From Lycium barbarum (lineage: Eukaryota; Streptophyta; Magnoliopsida; Solanales; Solanaceae), in contig NC_083337.1 of NCBI RefSeq assembly GCF_019175385.1, positions 23,568,385 to 23,632,384 of the forward strand: a stretch of 64,000 bases of DNA, given 5' to 3'. Below are positions 1 to 10,249 of this stretch, piece by piece. A program made the translations under genes and the position numbers. The stretch's first letter is position 1. The number at the start of each line of letters is the position of its first letter. The notes beneath the pieces are model-generated. The model saw nothing but the letters and a program-made list of their open reading frames with translations. It made no database searches and had not been told where the DNA came from.

Positions 1-243
1 ACACTATTTTCCAAAGACTTCAAAGTATATGAATTGACGCTTTATGATATTTATGATCTGAATCTACGTTTTCCCTTGATGTTATTTTTCATTGATAGTC
101 TCACCTTATAATGCTCGTCCCTTCAAGGTGAGACACGCTGATCATGATTATTCCATAATACAATCGGAGGTTACCGACCATACGTCACTCCGATGGAGTT
201 ATAGCTTTTGATTGGGCTCTTATGCATGCTTATATTGTGATGC

Positions 244-370
244 TTACACCGCGCCTATACGGCCGGGCAGCACCACTACGCTGGGCATAGTGGGCGGCTT
301 ATGGATGATGAAAATAACACCGTGTCTATATGGCATGGGCAGCACCACTAGTGGGTGGCGTGAGATGATT
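244..370 (+). repeat. ~65-bp tandem repeat in E1 5' LTR, 2 units
   Basis: Each unit begins TTACACCG or TAACACCG, contains GGCAGCACCACTA and an imperfect inverted segment of the type CTACGC..GCATAGTGGGCGG, and ends near GGATGATG. Two units are present here against three at 7285-7475 in the other LTR of the same element. Confidence 0.75.
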
Positions 371-583
371 ACCCTGGACGCGGGCTAATGATGTTATTTG
401 ATTCAGACAGTTTATGTATGTATGGGTGATATGTTTTGAAGGTAAAAGGAAGCATGCATGATTCCGCCTTAAGAGGCAAGCAGTGACAGTCATACCATTT
501 TCTTATATTTTCCATATTTCCTTATTATGTTGTTGTTCATGTTCCGTACATATTATCATGTTATCATTCATGCCTTACATACT

Positions 584-640
584 CAGTATATTACTCGTAC
601 TGACGTCCCTTTTTGTGGACGCTGCGTTCATGCCCGCAGG
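584..640 (+). promoter_or_regulatory. GTAC hairpin module, E1 5' LTR
   Basis: CAGTAT..GTACTG at 584-603 (CAGTAC..GTACTG in the 3' LTR) is followed by a CGTCC..GGACG inverted pair and then GCTGC..CCCGCAGG. The same order of elements is found in the LTRs of E3 and E4, and a related form in E2-family LTRs. The role is unknown. Its place between the promoter and the LTR end suggests the R/U5 part of the transcript. Confidence 0.5.
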
Positions 641-1121
641 ATCAGGTAGCCAGACGAACGATCCACAGTAGTAGGACCTCCCCTCAGCAGCAGTCAGTAC
701 GCTCCATTGATCCGGAGCTACAGCCCTTTTGGTATGCTATTCGGTTACGTACATATATGGGTATGGCAGGGCCTTGTCCTGTCCTTTCTACAATTTGTAC
801 TCCATAGAGGTCTGTAGACAGTGATATGTAGTCGTGTTGTTATGTAGCCCCGTCAGCACTCATTTTGTTGTACGGTATATATGTGTGGCGGCCAAATCGG
901 CTCGCGCTATTATTCTCAGTGTTTATGTTTATATGTATGCGTTGGCCGAGAGTTCCCGGTACGGTGTTTCTTATGTTGATTGTTCGGGAGATAGTCAAAC
1001 TCAGTTACAAATTGTGTATGGGCCCAGGATAGTTAGTGAGAGGTAAATGTAGACGTAGGAGTGTTTGACCAGCAATGGTCGGGCACTTGTTACGGCCCAT
1101 CAGTTTGGGTCGTGACAAAAG

Positions 1122-1133
1122 TGGTATCAGAGC
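1122..1133 (+). other. E1 primer binding site (tRNA-iMet)
   Basis: TGGTATCAGAGC is the perfect 12-nt complement expected for the 3' end of plant initiator methionine tRNA. It lies 4 nt after the LTR terminus at 1117. Confidence 0.9.
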
Positions 1134-1338
1134 AGTTTGTCCTAGGGATTGTCTACAGACCGTGTCCGGTAGAGTCCTGTTTATGGGTGTGACGCCGACC
1201 ACACTTATAAACAGGCGGCTGCATGGCATTTAGGAATCACTGACCTTTCTTTCTATCTTAGATCGTGCGATAGAGCCAAAGTCTAAGAGAGATCGTTTCT
1301 GACCCTTTTTCCTGTAGGTAAGTGCAGACTGATGAAAG

Positions 1339-2010
1339 ATGAAGAGATCAGCCTTAGATAGTGGGAGTGCTAAGAAGGCCCCCAGAGTTGATCCAGGACC
1401 CCAGGCTCCAGGACCGAGCAAAAGGAGCCTCAGTTATTCTATTGAGACTGATACCTCGGAGGTCCCAGCGACGATTCCTCCAGAGTTTTTGACTTCCAGA
1501 GAGGAGGATCCCTCAGGGGACAGCTATGACACAGATCCGTCTGAGTATTCGTCTGGGACACCGGATGAGGAGATCCCCGAAGCCGTGCCAGCTGCTCCTA
1601 TGGTGGAGCACTACGTCAGACTAGCTACTCCAGTGAGTGTTACGGATTACTCTAGCCCTCTATCCTGGCCGTCGGTAAACTAGGAGTTGCCCGGTTATCC
1701 ATATCCCTCGGACTCGGAGGAGAGAGATGATGAAGGCGAAATGAGTAGATGGTGAGTAGACGATGATGAAGAGCACACTTCACCTTATAGGCCACCAGAT
1801 CAAACTAGAGACCGATCGGCTACAAGTATATGTGCCTTTATTGGAATTTTCTATGTATGTACATTTGTTGTAGATTATTATTTAATAGTGGCGAGCGGAA
1901 ACCCAAAGAGGCCGATAACCGAATATTTATATGTAACGGCGACCAAGGTGTGTTCGCTACCATTGGGAATCTGGAAATCTAGGACGGAAAGTAGTCATAC
2001 ATACAGATGA
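1339..2010 (+). pseudogene. E1 relic ORF, acidic protein of unknown function (2 internal stops)
   Basis: ATG at 1339 lies about 200 bp after the primer binding site, where gag normally starts. The frame stays open to a stop at 2008 apart from TAG at 1681 and TGA at 1753. That is 2 stops in about 222 codons, well below the roughly 10 expected by chance. The first ~140 codons encode a Pro/Ser/Asp/Glu-rich, probably disordered segment. Codons about 164-184 encode a hydrophobic stretch that could span a membrane or be a buried helix. I see no zinc knuckle or gag core motif, so calling it Gag would be guesswork. It could be the N-terminus of a divergent Gag or an accessory ORF of a non-autonomous family. 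Confidence 0.45.
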
Positions 2011-5000
2011 AAGGTGAATATTGAGAATTAAAAAGGCCAAAATAGTATTTGTGTAGTCGGAAGAGTGAGAGACCCTTTCTAATTCGGAGGGAGATGCGTT
2101 ACGAGAACGTTTTGGAATCTGTCAAGAGTTCAACTTACTTTAGATTATGTGGTGAAGGTCAGGCGATGAGGTGGATACGATTATACCAGCATTAACGCAC
2201 CGGATGTCATCAGAGTTTCGAGGTTAAGCGTGTTGGGGTGAGAGAAATACTAGGATAGGTGACCCCTTGGGAAGTGTACAAAAAGTCCTATAAATTTAGA
2301 TATGAGAGGCAAATGACAAGCTAGAGCAGCCTAAGGGAGATTGGAGTATGCGGAGTGGTTGGAGACCTTAAGAGGTCGTGTAGGATGAGGCGGACTAGAC
2401 CGATGAAGAGGAAAAAAGGTGCATCACAGCTCTAGAATTAGGGTGAGTTTGAATAGCGTTTGGAAATATTTTGTAAGCGAGATGGTAGTAATTATATATA
2501 TATACGTATGCATATGACATCCCATACGTAGCTATATCAGCGCATATGTGTATCCCGGCAACCAACGTTGCGGTATATGAAGGCATTAATCGAACAGGGT
2601 AACGAAGTTCAAGTGACAAAAAAATAAATGTTACAAATGTTACAAAGTAAGCTGATGCTATTTTCACTACAGGTTAGGCCTGGAGAGCTTTAATGTAATG
2701 ACATTTGGAAAAGAACGAAAGTGAATATATGGAAGGTAAGGAGATCAAAATGTCAAAAGTGAGAAATATGAGTAAGTGAAGCCTCCACGAGGGACGATGG
2801 GCAATCACGGGACTACTTGGGTAAAACTTTGAAGCTAGGCATGCGAGTTGGATAAAGTGTGGCAGTACGGAACAAAAGAGGAATGTGTGGGGTCAGAGAA
2901 TAGGCTTCGATAAGTGGGGCTAAAAGAATAGTGACCACGACGAGGAATGTGAAGTAAGAAAAAGAATGGTTAGGCTTTGCGACGATGTTAAGATATTTCC
3001 AGCTCTTAAAAGGTATAAAGGGATAAGTGTGTGGTCAATTAACACGGTTGCCTCGGACATGGACAAGCTTTCCAAAAGGATGACTTAAGAATAGAACGGA
3101 TTTGCGCATTTAAAGGAATATTTCATGAACTTCAGAGCCGATACTACAAATAACAAGAGAAGAAAGGTGCTCGAGGAGGAAGAAACCCAAGGAAAGTTAA
3201 GGATGAAAGTAGGAAAGGTATACTAATGGGTTGGTCGAAGGAAGAGGAGAGCATTTAGGAGTAGAATAACTGGAAATCTTTAACCATGGGAGTAAGAAGG
3301 ATACTTTAACGAGTTGGCGGTAGGACACCGATTACTCATCGGGGAAAGAACAAGGATGATGAGTCGACACAATTGATTAGAAAATTAATGGCATGGAATA
3401 AGAATTCATGTGAAGACCGAGAGATTTAATCATAGAGGAAATGGAATGAAATGTAAGGAACGTGCATGGAATACCACTCGGCCGTAGCATCATAAAGATA
3501 GATAAATGTTCGATGAACGAGGATAGAGAGAGTGTAAACTATAAGAATTTTATGCTAAGGGCAGAAGTAGCAGGACGCTCGAAAAACTTGGATGCATAGC
3601 TGCAACACAAACGCGTAGTTAAGAAGAATTATGAGTAAGTGAGCCAAGCGGGTGAAAGGGCTAGTAGTGGATGGAAATGTATGGAAATATTGACAAGAAT
3701 GATGAGATAGACATAAACGGAAGAAGAACTCAGGGGAAGAAGTTTTAGATATGGTATAAGCAAAGTCGGGAAGAAAAACGAGGAGTAAGGTATAATCGAA
3801 GACTTCATAAAGGACGTGGTGAATCTCGATGTCCCTGTTAACTTGCGGGTCCGAAAAATCGTTATCATAAAAGACAGAGGTGTGAAAAGACGGAAAAGAA
3901 GGCATCAGAATTGGATCTAACCCTTATAAGTATTCCGATTGGATACAAGACTGTAACTAGCAAGAAGATAGACAAGTCAGATCATACGATGATGGAACCC
4001 TGACCCTAAGAAGATTGTGAAGGGCGGCAAATAATTATCGAAGACGATGGTTACTCGAAGGCTATGGGCGTATAAGGACCTCCTTAATAAGGGGGGAAGA
4101 ACATACTAGACTTGAAAGGAGCTATGACGTTTCAAGCCCCAGAAAAGGAGATTTATTAGCTCAGGGCCAGAGTTCGAGGCGTATTGGCATATCAGGAAGA
4201 TAACGGAACGAAGTAGAAACAAATTGACAATAAGTGTACCATGAGGTAGACATAGGGAGAAAGTATGAAAGATTACTCAAGAGAGAACTTTACGTCAAGA
4301 TAAACTACGATATTTTTAGACCATGATTTGAATCCCTCGTATCGGGCAAAAAGTGCGCCGTACTTAAGTATGCAGTGACATGCCCTAAAGGGTAATGAAA
4401 AGAGCAAGAAAGGTCTCCAAGCTAAATTTACAAAAGGTGTTAGAGAGGATGACCAATCCAAAGGACACTTGGGATGACAATGACAATTGTAATAAAAGGA
4501 ACAATGATCGGTAGTTTGGAAATTTTTGAAGGAAAGAAAGAACGCTGCTCCTATGAATGGAAATAAAAGAGTTCACCGGATATTAGAAAATAGTTCATGG
4601 ACCACTAATTATACTGAACATGAGAGCATATGCTATGAAATTATATGAACCGTCAACATGAAGCTATGGCCAACTACAATTGTAAGAAGGCCATACCGGA
4701 AAGCCAACAAGGAATAATGACTGACGAAACGATCGCCGATACAAGGAAATCGAAGATAAGTATACTTGCGTTACAAGAGAGTCATAATAGAAGAATTGTC
4801 GTGGTCCTATGCTTCTGGAATTGTATTGATAGATGTGAGGGAAGGAAGTAAAGAAAAAGTTGTAGCAGGAGCTCAAAGATTTTGCGAGCTATGAAATTAG
4901 TTGAAATCGAATTATAAGTTTGCCACAAGTGTAACTAGACTGCGAAGGATAATAAATGGCGAAGAAACATTACGTATATACGTATTTCGGATAATGATAT

Positions 5001-5552
5001 ACTGGCCTTAGAAAGGAACATAACCATTAGGTTCACTAGCGACAAAGTTATGCTGGGTAAACATTTGGAATGTAAGGGTAAAAGAGATGGCGACAAGGAC
5101 GTAAGGATTAGAGAGCCTGATTAATGGACTACAAAAAATCGGTACAGTGTATATATAAGATCAACAGGTACAAAAAGGATAGCCCGAGATGGCACTGAAG
5201 GAGTAAACGCAAAGAGGGGCCGTAGAAAGATAAAGGTAGCTGCCCACTAACAAGGAAAAAAGGAGCGAGAAAAAAAAAGGTACTTACAGGACGATGAATA
5301 GTTATGGCACGGCAAGTCAAGACTACCATAATGGTGAAAGAACAAGAGCAAGATGCTAGTTAATTTCCGATCATGTAAATGAGGACAAAGAAGTGAAAGA
5401 AGATGATTGAAGGCAATAAAAGAGTCAAGAAAGAATGAGAAGAGACTGATCCAAGTTATAGTTTAAGCAAATGGTTATCGGACCCTAAAGGAAAAATAAT
5501 TGTTCTACCGAATCAAAGATGGTGTCGTAGGTTGGCGATACAGCAACATTCG
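2011..5552 (+). other. E1 non-coding, purine-rich internal domain
   Basis: About 3.5 kb with no credible coding region on either strand. By eye the plus strand is dominated by A and G over nearly the whole length, with long GAAAGAAG/GGAAGA-type runs. The skew stops at the 3' LTR. Open frames on the minus strand are a by-product of the pyrimidine-rich complement. The layout (large LTRs, long non-coding core) matches the LARD class of non-autonomous elements. Confidence 0.6.
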
Positions 5553-5567
5553 AGGACGAATGTTTCT

Positions 5568-5580
5568 AAGGGGGGAAGGA
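5568..5580 (+). other. E1 polypurine tract
   Basis: AAGGGGGGAAGGA lies immediately before the TG of the 3' LTR at 5581 and would prime plus-strand synthesis. It follows the CGAGGACGAATGTTTCT motif typical of Tekay/Del-type 3' ends. Confidence 0.85.
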
Positions 5581-5984
5581 TGTTACACCCCTTATCTTCG
5601 AAGAACACTTATCAAATTTGAAACATAAGTACGTTGAGTTAAGGTTAAGTAAAACTACTTTGGAATATAAGGAGCAAGTATTATTAAGTATATTTAATAA
5701 GTGAAGGATGTATATAAGGTATACTGGAAGGTTTTATAAGGAAATGAGTGGAAGAAATGGAGTGGTACGACTTTAGAGAAAGGATGGGTAATGTTTTGTG
5801 TGAAAATTTTGGTCCAACTTAGGGGACAAATATCTCTGAGCATATGAAGTGTTTTAAGGTGAAACAAAAGCCTAAAATTAATTTCGTCGAGTCTAGTTTC
5901 CAACGCAACAAATTGGTCGTCGATAGGAAATCGGAGATAGAATTATAGATGTTAAAAGTTCGGCTGACAGAGCATGAAAACGCG

Positions 5985-6074
5985 TGCTACAGTACTGCTA
6001 CAGCACCGACTTGCTATAATACTGCTACAGTAAAATGCTACAGTGATTTGACCCGAATTTGACCCTTATAAAAA
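5985..6074 (+). promoter_or_regulatory. E1 U3 promoter: TGCTACAGTA repeats plus TATA box
   Basis: TGCTACAG-type decamers occur at 5985, 5996, 6023 and 6036, with a degraded TTGCTATAATA at about 6011. A TATA box (TATAAAAA, 6067-6074) follows about 22 bp after the last repeat. The clustering and position suggest a transcription-factor-bound enhancer of the element. This is inference from placement. Confidence 0.55.
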
Positions 6075-6128
6075 CGGTAAGAACCCCCTTTTTTTCACCA
6101 GATTTAGCCCAGAAATTTCCAGAAAATT

Positions 6129-6155
6129 GAAGAGAGAGAGAGAGAGAGAGAGAGG
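6129..6155 (+). repeat. (GA)n microsatellite in E1 3' LTR
   Basis: About 13 GA dinucleotides directly downstream of the promoter segment, in what would be the leader of the transcript. Confidence 0.9.
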
Positions 6156-7284
6156 AAAACAAAAGTGAGCAATTTTCAAGTATCGGAGTAGTGGTTTAGG
6201 TCCGGGTAACGCATGGTTGTGATTCTAGCATTGTTTTACGGTGGATTTTAGCGTGGATATTAAGGATATTCCTATTGTTGTCCAAACAAGAAAAAAGGTA
6301 TGAATCTTTCTCTTTTGGTATTATTTAAGGCTTATTTACGGAGATAAAGTCATTAAATAATTGTGTAGTAAGTCGGTTAGTTATGGAAGTTGGAAAACAG
6401 CGTGTGGGCTGTTCTATGGAATACTTCGGTGTTGGAAATGGTGTTATTGATGTTGGTATTGTTTTTGTTGTTGTTGGTTGTTGAATTGAGAATTCGGGCT
6501 AAGCATATAAACATGGGAGGTGCTCCCCGATTTTCGGAAGAATATAGAATAGTATAGTTTGAAATTTGGTACAAGTGTGCGATGAAGAGGCTAACGTTAG
6601 TATAAATCCTCTTAAATGTAGACTTGCGAGCTCGGACACATAAGCGTATCTACTAGGAGGTTGAACAGGTATGTTAAGGCTTGTCCCTTTCTTTCAAAGG
6701 CATGATTCTTATGGTACGATTTCATAAATGATTCCATAACTTCTTTGTTTGCAAAAGCTAGATGTTTATGACTCCAAAGAATGATTTCCTTCCTGATAAC
6801 CCGTAAATGTTTTCCAAAATGTCGGTATTTTTCCAAAACAAAGGTTTATGATTTTGTAAGCTTTTATGACTACAACGACGGACAAGTTTTTGTAATAACA
6901 ACGATGATGTCAAAGATGAGAATATGTCTATGATGATTATGATGAGAATGGTTTCATGTTTGAAAGTCTCAAGTTGTGGATTTAATATGAATATGAGAAT
7001 ATTGAGTTATTTCTTGATCCTCAATTTTATTCCTTGATAATGACATTATTTTCCAAAGACTTCAAAGTATATGAATTGACGCTTTATGATATTTATGATC
7101 TGACTCTATGTTTTCCCTTGATGTTATTTTTCACTGATTGTCTCACCTTATAATGCTCGTCCCTTCAAGGTGAGACACGCTGATCATGATTATTCCATAA
7201 TACAATCTGAGGTTACCGACCTTACGTCACTCCGATGGAGTTATAGCTTTTGATTGGGCTCTTATACATGCTTATGTTGTGATG

Positions 7285-7475
7285 ATTACACCGCGCCAAT
7301 ACGATCGGGCAGCACCACTACGCTGGGTGTAGTGGGCGGCTTATGCATGATTACACCGTGCCTATATGGCCGGGGAGCACCACTACGTTAGGCGTAGTGG
7401 GCGGCTTATGGATGATGATAATAACACCGTGTCTATATGGCACGGGTAGCACCACCAGTGGGCGGCGTGAGATGA
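7285..7475 (+). repeat. ~65-bp tandem repeat in E1 3' LTR, 3 units
   Basis: Units begin at about 7285, 7351 and 7422, each with TTACACCG or TAACACCG and an AGCACCACTA core. The middle unit is absent from the 5' LTR. Confidence 0.75.
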
Positions 7476-7705
7476 TTACCCCGGACGTGGGAGGCTCGGA
7501 CGCGGGCTAATGATGTTATTTGATTCAGACAGTTTATGTATGTATGGGTGATATGTTTTGAAGGTAAAAGTAAGCATCCATGATTCCGCCTTAAGAGGCA
7601 AGCAGTGACAGTCATACCTTTTTCTTATATTTTCCATATTTCTTTATTATGTTGTTGTTCATGTTCTGTACATATTATCATGTTATCATTCATGCCTTAC
7701 ATACT

Positions 7706-7765
7706 CAGTACATTACTCGTACTGACGCCCCTTCTTTTGGACGCTGCGTTCATGCCCGTAGGATC
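7706..7765 (+). promoter_or_regulatory. GTAC hairpin module, E1 3' LTR
   Basis: CAGTAC (7706-7711), a 7-nt loop, then GTACTG (7719-7724) form a perfect 6-bp stem. GGACGCTGC and CCCGTAGGATCAGG follow, as in the 5' LTR. Confidence 0.5.
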
Positions 7766-8619
7766 AGGTAGCCAGACGGACGATCCACAGCAGTAGGACC
7801 TCCCCTCAGCAGCAGTCAGTACGCTCCATTGATCTGGAGCTACCTTTTGGTATGCAATTCAGTTACGTACATATATGGGTACGACAGGGCCTTGTCCTGT
7901 CCTTTCTACAGTTTGTACTCCATAGAGGTCTGTAGACAGTGATATGTAGTCGTGTTGTTATCCAGCCCCGTCGGCACTTATTTTGTTGTACAGTATATAT
8001 GTAGGGCGGCCAAATCGGCTCGCGCTATTATTCTCTGTGTATGTTTATATGTATTCGTTGGCCGAGAGTTCCCGGTACGGTGTTTCTTATGTTGATTGTT
8101 CGGGAGACAGTCCAACTCAGTTATAGATTGTGTATGGCCCAGGATAGTTAGTGAGAGGTAAATGCAGACATAGGAGTGTTTGACCAGCAATGGTCGGGCA
8201 CTTGTTGCGGCCCATCAGTTTGGGTCGTGACAAAAATAGACATAATTGATATCATAGCAATATTAGTATCATTCTCCATGATTTCTAATTTAGAATTCGA
8301 TTATGCTTAGACTACTTTGGTTCTGAGGTTCAAAGGAAGGGCAAGGCAACAGAGTGACTTGTTGTTGTTGCGGTTCGGCAGTCCAGGTAGGTTATGGCTT
8401 ACCTCTAGTGAGACTATGCATAGCGAATCACATATTTAGAATATAATGTCGGAGACAGCATGCGAACCTTCAGGTATGGAGTTGGGCTGGATATTGCCTT
8501 TGGTTGAGCCCTAATATGTGTTGGAGCCACCCCGTTACATGTGTTTATTGTTAGATTTTGATAGTTGAAGCTACGAGTAGTGGTAAATATCAGAATCGGT
8601 GTTACTATCTTGACTGAGA

Positions 8620-8785
8620 TATGGTTGACATACCGTTGTTGGAATTTGCATTGTGCTACATTGTTGACGTAACTGTTGTTGGTACGAGTAATATTGATAT
8701 ATTGCTGGCATACCCTTGATGGTATTGTGATATGATACATTGATGAAGTACCCCTTCATGGTACTTGTGATATTGAACATGATCG
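8620..8785 (+). repeat. Degenerate ~45-bp hairpin repeat in E2 LTR (about 4 units)
   Basis: Units have the form TTGNTGGCATACCC..TTGNTGGTATTGTGATATTGA. Each pairs a TACC-type half with a downstream GGTA-type half, so each unit could fold. Homologous blocks lie at about 16670-16835 and 20000-20170. Solo LTR 26184-28855 has only two units (about 27715-27800). Confidence 0.55.
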
Positions 8786-8833
8786 TTGCCACTTAATGTA
8801 CTCATTGCACTCATTCTCACACATTCATAATGC

Positions 8834-9135
8834 ATGGCCGATACCCGATAACGATCCGGTATCGTTGATTGAGTAAATTGATCTTTGATAAACTCCTTAT
8901 TTGAGTGATTGTAAAGGCCGATGTCCGAGGGTCAATTCCGGAATCATTGATAAGTGCATTGCATACATTCCCTCGTATTCATGATGCATGGCCGCTAACC
9001 GGTAATTATCCGGTATCGTTGATTGAGCGAATCTTTTACTTGAGCGATTTTGAGAGGCCGATGACCGACGATCTATTCCGGTATCGCTGTTGCACGGCCG
9101 ATTGCGATGTTATTCCAGAATTGTTGTTAGTGCAT
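8834..9135 (+). repeat. GGCCGAT / CCGGTATCGTTG repeat cluster in E2 LTR
   Basis: About five irregularly spaced copies (near 8836, 8915, 8990, 9055 and 9097) of GGCCGAT or GGCCGCT followed by TCCGGTATCGTTG-like sequence. GATACC..GGTATC can pair inside a unit. Equivalent clusters occur at about 16878-17180 and 20220-20520. The solo LTR at 26184-28855 keeps only one unit, near 27925. Confidence 0.55.
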
Positions 9136-9352
9136 GGGCTCTGCGGGTCCCCCAGAGTAATGCCGGTGAGACTCCCCGTGTGAGCAATTAGCCAGGGTCC
9201 CGTCTGACTATTGGGCAAAGATCCGAGAAGGGTGGCACTAAGACTTCGCGAGTCACACTGGGTTGTGCTATCGAGATGTTAATATTTCCGTCCGGAGTAC
9301 ATGTGTACACCTCATTTGCATGGCATTGCATCTTACCCATTCCATTATTGCA

Positions 9353-9381
9353 TTGTACTGCATTGCATTGCATTGCATTGG
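9353..9381 (+). repeat. (CATTG)n pentanucleotide repeat
   Basis: About four tandem TTGCA/CATTG units. The same site has about seven units at 20755-20785 and only one or two at about 17408-17427, so it varies among LTRs of one element. Confidence 0.8.
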
Positions 9382-10039
9382 CTTGTTTATTGATTCGTGC
9401 TGATTAATTGATTGATTGAGGATTGAATTGGATATATACATATTCAGACTTGGTATACTTGAGTTTAGAGGCTTACGTAGGCAATGATTAATATTTTGCT
9501 GTGAACTTATTATCTTCTACTGTTGCATTCCTTTCTATCTGCTTATTTTCTGAAATATGTTGTCTATGCTTGGTCGGCCGATGATGCCTACTAGTACTGT
9601 TGATTGTACGGACCTGCACTTGCTTAATTCTTTTATGAATGCAGAGTATCTGGTCGGATCTACCTCTCTGACTCGTGGCTGATCGACTCCTCACATTCCA
9701 CTTGAGTTTTTCAGGGTGTGCATGGTGTCCGCTGACCTCGAAGACTCTTTTATTGCTTATGTCTTACTTTTCACTCAAGACATGATTTGAGACATTTTAT
9801 GTATTATTATTCAAACCTTAGTATTCGGATTTAGATGCTCTTGTATGACCAGACCAGATACTGGGGTGAATTTCATTTACTTCCGCACTTGTTAACATTA
9901 TATTATATTGTGAGACTTGCGTTATTTTACTTTCATCAGCTATTTTCTACTATTGTGAATGTTGAGTTAAATGTTCGCCTATCGAGGTGGGAAAGGCAGG
10001 TGCCCGTATGACCTAATGCTGAAATGGGTCGTGACAAGC

Positions 10040-10053
10040 TGATATCAGAGCCC
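10040..10053 (+). other. E2 primer binding site (tRNA-iMet-like)
   Basis: TGATATCAGAGCCC, three bases after the LTR end. One base differs (A for G at position 3) from the tRNA-iMet complement used by E1 and E4. The second copy at 18082-18095 has the same change, so it may be a family feature rather than a new mutation. Confidence 0.8.
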
Positions 10054-10249
10054 TAGGTTACCCAGTCTTTAATACAAGGGCGTGTCTAGTATGGTCTTGT
10101 GGATCGGTAGGATGAGCTCCGTACTTATCTGCGGGAGGCTACGGGACATTTAGGAAATCTCACCTTCTTTATTTCCATTATGCTACTTTATTCAAATTGG
10201 TATCTGGAAAGACCAAATTGGTATCTGACTCCTATCTCTTCTGTCACAG

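Larger units (their letters stand above)
1..1117 (+). mobile_element. E1 5' LTR (3' part only)
   Basis: Base 1 aligns with 7043 of the 3' LTR, so about 1.46 kb of this LTR lies upstream of the window. It ends GGGTCGTGACA at 1117, directly before the primer binding site. The U3 promoter part is not visible. This copy has two units of a ~65-bp tandem repeat where the 3' LTR has three. Confidence 0.85.
1..8232 (+). mobile_element. E1: LARD-like non-autonomous Ty3/gypsy-type LTR element (5' end off window)
   Basis: The sequence from base 1 to 1117 recurs at 7043-8232 with few changes, which gives the LTR pair. A primer binding site follows the first LTR and a purine tract precedes the second. 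The internal region is about 4.45 kb and shows no recognisable protease, RT, RNase H or integrase in any frame. Only a short relic reading frame is present at 1339-2010. LTR ends (TGTTACACC, GTGACA) and the pre-LTR motif CGAGGACGAATGTT resemble those of the chromodomain gypsy elements elsewhere in the window, so mobilisation in trans by such an element is plausible. The flank after 8232 is E2-family LTR sequence, so E1 is nested in E2. Confidence 0.8.
5581..8232 (+). mobile_element. E1 3' LTR
   Basis: 2652 bp, begins TGTTACACC and ends GTGACA. Contents in order: U3 of about 400 bp, CTACAG repeat array with TATA box, a GA microsatellite, a long spacer, a three-unit 65-bp tandem repeat, and the GTAC hairpin module. 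The flank AAAAT (8233-8237) is the likely target duplication, but its partner lies off the window. Confidence 0.85.
8233..10036 (+). mobile_element. E2 5' LTR, 3' portion (split by E1)
   Basis: Starts at AAAATAGACATAATTGAT, which aligns with about 16285 of the middle LTR, and ends GGGTCGTGACA at 10036. About 1.1 kb of its U3 side lies beyond the far side of E1. It holds the same hairpin minisatellites as the other two E2 LTRs. Confidence 0.85.

Noticed and set aside
483..671. A 62-codon hydrophobic frame repeated at 7605-7796
   Set aside because: It lies in both E1 LTRs, starts with GTG and covers the GTAC module region. It is LTR sequence read as protein.
3555..3905. Minus-strand open frames across 2400-5900
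   Set aside because: They lie in the pyrimidine-rich complement of a purine-rich non-coding core, where stops on that strand are rarer. There is no motif or start context.
9188..9373. Short minus-strand frames within E2 LTRs
   Set aside because: They arise from the CATTG repeat and hairpin clusters and recur only because the LTRs recur.
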